DNA of 8,430 nt from a bacterium (lineage in GTDB: Bacteria; Verrucomicrobiota; Verrucomicrobiia; Chthoniobacterales; Terrimicrobiaceae). Under the pieces are notes generated by a model. The model had not been told where the DNA came from, ran no database searches, and was given only the letters and a program-made list of their open reading frames with translations. Each line of letters opens with the position of its first letter. Positions within the stretch are counted from its first letter, which is position 1. Shown here one piece after another: positions 6,345 through 8,430 of this stretch. The stretch is from assembly GCA_009920585.1 (NCBI GenBank), contig RFZT01000095.1, positions 1 through 8,430 on the forward strand, in the 5' to 3' direction. The translations under genes and the position numbers were made by a program.

Positions 6345-7211
6345 GTGAATAAGACTCTAGTCATTTTTAATCCCACCGCCCGAAGCGACCGTGCTGGCAA
6401 ACTGCGTAGCAGAATCGAGGCCCTGCCTAGCAATCCCGTCGTTCGACTTACCACCACTTCTGGGGATGCCCGACGCCTAGCTGTCGAAGCTGCCGCCGAG
6501 GGATTCGACACCATCGTCGCTGCTGGCGGAGACGGCACAGTGAACGAGGTCATCAACGGCATGGCTGAATCTCGTGCCACCTTGGGCATTCTCCCTGTTG
6601 GGACAATGAATGTATTTGCATCGGAGATCGGCATTCCACAAGGAAACCTCGAGCGCGCATGGGAGGTGATCCAGCAAGGTCATACGCGTCCACTGGATCT
6701 TCCTCAGGCAAATGGACACTACTTCATTCAACTCGCCGGAGTCGGATTGGATGCCGCCGTCGTACAGCAGACCACCACGGAGTCGAAAAAAGCCCTCGGC
6801 CCGCTGAGCTATCTCCTCACCTTGGCACAGGTCGCCGCCGTGAAGCCCCCGTCGCTAGTGATCGAGGGCAATGGCATCCCGATGCGGGAGGGCCGATTTG
6901 TCCTCATCGGCAACGGCCGACTTTATGGTGGTCCCTTTCCTCTCTTCAAAAAAGCCGACCTCAACGATGGACTTCTGGATGTTGTTGTTTTCAAAAACCA
7001 GAGCCATTGGGATGTGGTGCGGTATTTTCAAGCCATCGCCTTTGGGACTCATCTTGCCCTTCCCGATGTGGAATATTTTCAGGCCCCCTCGGTACGAGTA
7101 CAGAGCACGGATGAAGTCCCATTCGAACTCGACGGCGAAGTCTGCGGCATCATTCCCTGCGAGTTTCGAATCTCGCCCAGCAAGCTGTCCGTCCTCACTC
7201 CGCGGGATTAA
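6345..7211 (+). CDS. Diacylglycerol kinase family lipid kinase (YegS/DgkB-like)
   Basis: This is a soluble ATP-dependent lipid kinase of the DAGK catalytic family, probably phosphorylating diacylglycerol or a related membrane lipid and so feeding phosphatidate into phospholipid synthesis. The 288-residue product has VIFNPTA (6-12) and the hallmark nucleotide loop AAGGDGTVNEVINGM (59-73). GILPVGTMNVFA (81-92) stands where many members have GTxNDFA. YFIQLAGVGLDA (126-137), KKADLNDGLLDVVV (202-215) and FELDGE (260-265) match the C-terminal beta domain with its metal and structural sites. The length is normal for YegS/BmrU-type kinases. The start is GTG at 6345, because an in-frame TGA lies at 6339-6341; the ribosome site is weak. 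It is the only plus-strand gene here, and its stop overlaps that of nadB. The exact lipid substrate cannot be told; sphingoid-base or other lipid kinases of this fold remain possible. Confidence 0.93.
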   Translation: MNKTLVIFNPTARSDRAGKLRSRIEALPSNPVVRLTTTSGDARRLAVEAAAEGFDTIVAAGGDGTVNEVINGMAESRATLGILPVGTMNVFASEIGIPQGNLERAWEVIQQGHTRPLDLPQANGHYFIQLAGVGLDAAVVQQTTTESKKALGPLSYLLTLAQVAAVKPPSLVIEGNGIPMREGRFVLIGNGRLYGGPFPLFKKADLNDGLLDVVVFKNQSHWDVVRYFQAIAFGTHLALPDVEYFQAPSVRVQSTDEVPFELDGEVCGIIPCEFRISPSKLSVLTPRD

Positions 7212-7217
7212 TTCCGC
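7202..7217. repeat. Imperfect palindrome over the shared stop codons
   Basis: The arms GCGGGATT (7202-7209) and AATTCCGC (7210-7217) pair at seven of eight positions, with one G-T. The centre is the TTAA that gives the stop codon of the lipid kinase (7209-7211) and of nadB (7208-7210). An RNA hairpin of five pairs with a six-base loop could form in either transcript. No U-run follows on either side, so it is not a standard terminator. It may pause polymerase, or the symmetry may be chance. Confidence 0.4.
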
Positions 7218-8430
7218 CGCATGATCGTGTCGTGCAAAAACCGCACGTCATCACGCTCGAGATAATCTAATGTGTAATGAAGACCTCGGCTCTCCTTGCG
7301 ACTGAGGGCGCAGTCCACAACAAGCGATGCGACTGTAACCAGATTTCTCAACTCCAGCAGGTCAGTTGAAACCTTGAAATTCCAATAAAATTCCTGCACC
7401 TCAGCGTGAAGATTCCTCAAGCGCGTGGCCGCGCGCTGCAGTCGCTTGTCGGTCCTCACGATGCCCACATAGTCCCACATGAGTCGCCGGATTTCCTCCC
7501 AATTGTGCGATATGACAACGAGTTCGTCGACGTCCTGGACCTCGCCGGAGCGCCACTCTGGCAGATCGAAGGAAAGACGCTCACGGCGCTGACGCGTGGA
7601 TTTTTCAAACGCACGGTGGGCGGTAACGACCCCCTCAAGAAGGGAATTGCTCGCAAGGCGGTTCGCTCCGTGGAGACCGTTGCAGGCGACCTCTCCAATC
7701 GCAAAAAGCCCACGCAGAGACGTCTCTCCGTTGATGTCGACCTTCACTCCACCGCATTGATAGTGCGCGGCAGGAACAACAGGGATGGGTTTTTTTGTGA
7801 TATCGAGCCCGTAGCGAAGACAGGTTTCGTAAATGGTCGGGAAGCGACTGATAATGAACTCGGCAGGCTTGTGGGTGATGTCGAGATAGACACATTTCGC
7901 ACCACTACGCTTCATTTCCGCATCGATCGCCCGCGCGACGATATCGCGGGGTGCGAGTTCCTTTTGGGGATTGTGGTGCTCCATGAAGCGTTGCCCACGC
8001 TCATTGATCAGAATGCCCCCCTCACCGCGCACCACCTCCGATATAAGGAAAGATTTGATATCCGGATGGTAGAGGCAGGTCGGATGGAACTGAATGAATT
8101 CCATATTCGCGATGGCAGCACCCGCTCGCCAGGCCATGGCCACACCGTCACCAGTGGCGACATCGGGATTCGTTGTGTAGAGATAAACTTTTCCGCATCC
8201 GCCCGTCGCGGCAACCGTGACATCACTGCGCAGAGTTTCGACCACGCCGGTGGATTCATTGAGCACATAAACGCCCACACAGGAATTTTCCATGGCGTAA
8301 CCGAGCTTGCCGGTAGTGATCAAATCCACCGCCATGTGATTTTCCATCACCTCGATCCGTGAGTGCGCAGCGACTTGCTCGAGAAGGCGATGTTCGATCT
8401 CGCGACCCGTTGCATCCTGAAAATGCAGAA
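7208..8430 (-). CDS. nadB: L-aspartate oxidase NadB (5' end outside window)
   Basis: NadB is a FAD enzyme of the succinate dehydrogenase/fumarate reductase flavoprotein family. It oxidises L-aspartate to iminoaspartate, which NadA condenses into quinolinate for NAD synthesis. About 407 codons are visible, against roughly 540 in E. coli NadB. The N-terminal FAD-binding GxGxxG part lies beyond the right edge: the frame is open to 8430 and encodes FQDATGREIEHRLLEQV, a normal NadB stretch. Diagnostic motifs follow in order: AATGGCGKVY, FIQFHPTCLYHP with the active-site His (about 8065-8105), EVVRGEGGIL, KELAPRDIVARAI with a key Arg, PAAHYQCGGVKVD, and GEVACNGLHGANRLASNSLLEG for FAD binding (about 7625-7690). 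The HPTxLYHP, LAPRDIVARA and GLHGANRLASNSLLE versions favour NadB over SdhA or FrdA. A GTG at 8350 is internal, not the start. Confidence 0.96.
   Translation of the reverse strand, partial: LHFQDATGREIEHRLLEQVAAHSRIEVMENHMAVDLITTGKLGYAMENSCVGVYVLNESTGVVETLRSDVTVAATGGCGKVYLYTTNPDVATGDGVAMAWRAGAAIANMEFIQFHPTCLYHPDIKSFLISEVVRGEGGILINERGQRFMEHHNPQKELAPRDIVARAIDAEMKRSGAKCVYLDITHKPAEFIISRFPTIYETCLRYGLDITKKPIPVVPAAHYQCGGVKVDINGETSLRGLFAIGEVACNGLHGANRLASNSLLEGVVTAHRAFEKSTRQRRERLSFDLPEWRSGEVQDVDELVVISHNWEEIRRLMWDYVGIVRTDKRLQRAATRLRNLHAEVQEFYWNFKVSTDLLELRNLVTVASLVVDCALSRKESRGLHYTLDYLERDDVRFLHDTIMRRN

Noticed and set aside
8348..8350. GTG as start of a 380-residue NadB
   Set aside because: The frame stays open to the window edge and the residues upstream match NadB, so this GTG is internal and the gene is cut by the window.
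7406..8362. Long plus-strand open frame (318 codons) antisense to nadB
   Set aside because: The minus-strand frame is unmistakable NadB with conserved motifs along its length. The antisense product has no recognisable motif and is a by-product of codon bias.

Overview
The window appears to be a chromosomal segment from a flagellated, diderm (LPS-bearing) bacterium. Flagellar late genes (fliD, fliS) imply motility. A Kdo transferase (waaA) and an AsmA-like envelope protein imply an outer membrane with lipid A. The gene combination and the style of the lipid kinase are compatible with Verrucomicrobiota (Opitutae-like), but this is a weak guess and sequence alone cannot fix the phylum. No mobile element, CRISPR array, rRNA or tRNA was seen.

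Layout, right to left, because nearly everything is on the minus strand. Positions 7208-8430 hold the 3' part of nadB (L-aspartate oxidase, NAD biosynthesis), cut by the window edge. It converges on the only plus-strand gene, a YegS/DgkB-type lipid kinase at 6345-7211, and the two share a TTAA that supplies both stop codons. The kinase diverges, with 36 bp between start codons, from a tight three-gene minus-strand operon: AsmA-like protein (4827-6308), rsmD (4272-4820) and waaA (2977-4275). These are separated by 6 bp and then overlap by 4 bp. After a 214-bp gap comes the flagellar block: fliD (1041-2762), an unrecognised 127-residue protein (564-947), fliS (74-511), and the start of another gene that overlaps the fliS stop and runs off the left edge.

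The clearest regulatory signal is a near-consensus sigma-28 (FliA) promoter, TAAA-N15-GCCGATAT, in the short gap between fliD and the 127-residue gene. It points at the unknown gene and fliS. This suggests they form a late, flagellin-class transcription unit, with FliS as flagellin chaperone and FliD as filament cap. It also marks the unknown protein as a candidate new late flagellar component occupying the place where FlaG often sits.

I found no convincing novel multi-gene system. The points most worth following are the sigma-28-controlled unknown protein, the unidentified gene after fliS, an in-frame A-AAA-AAG slippery heptamer near the end of the AsmA-like gene, and the palindrome centred on the shared stop codons of the kinase and nadB.
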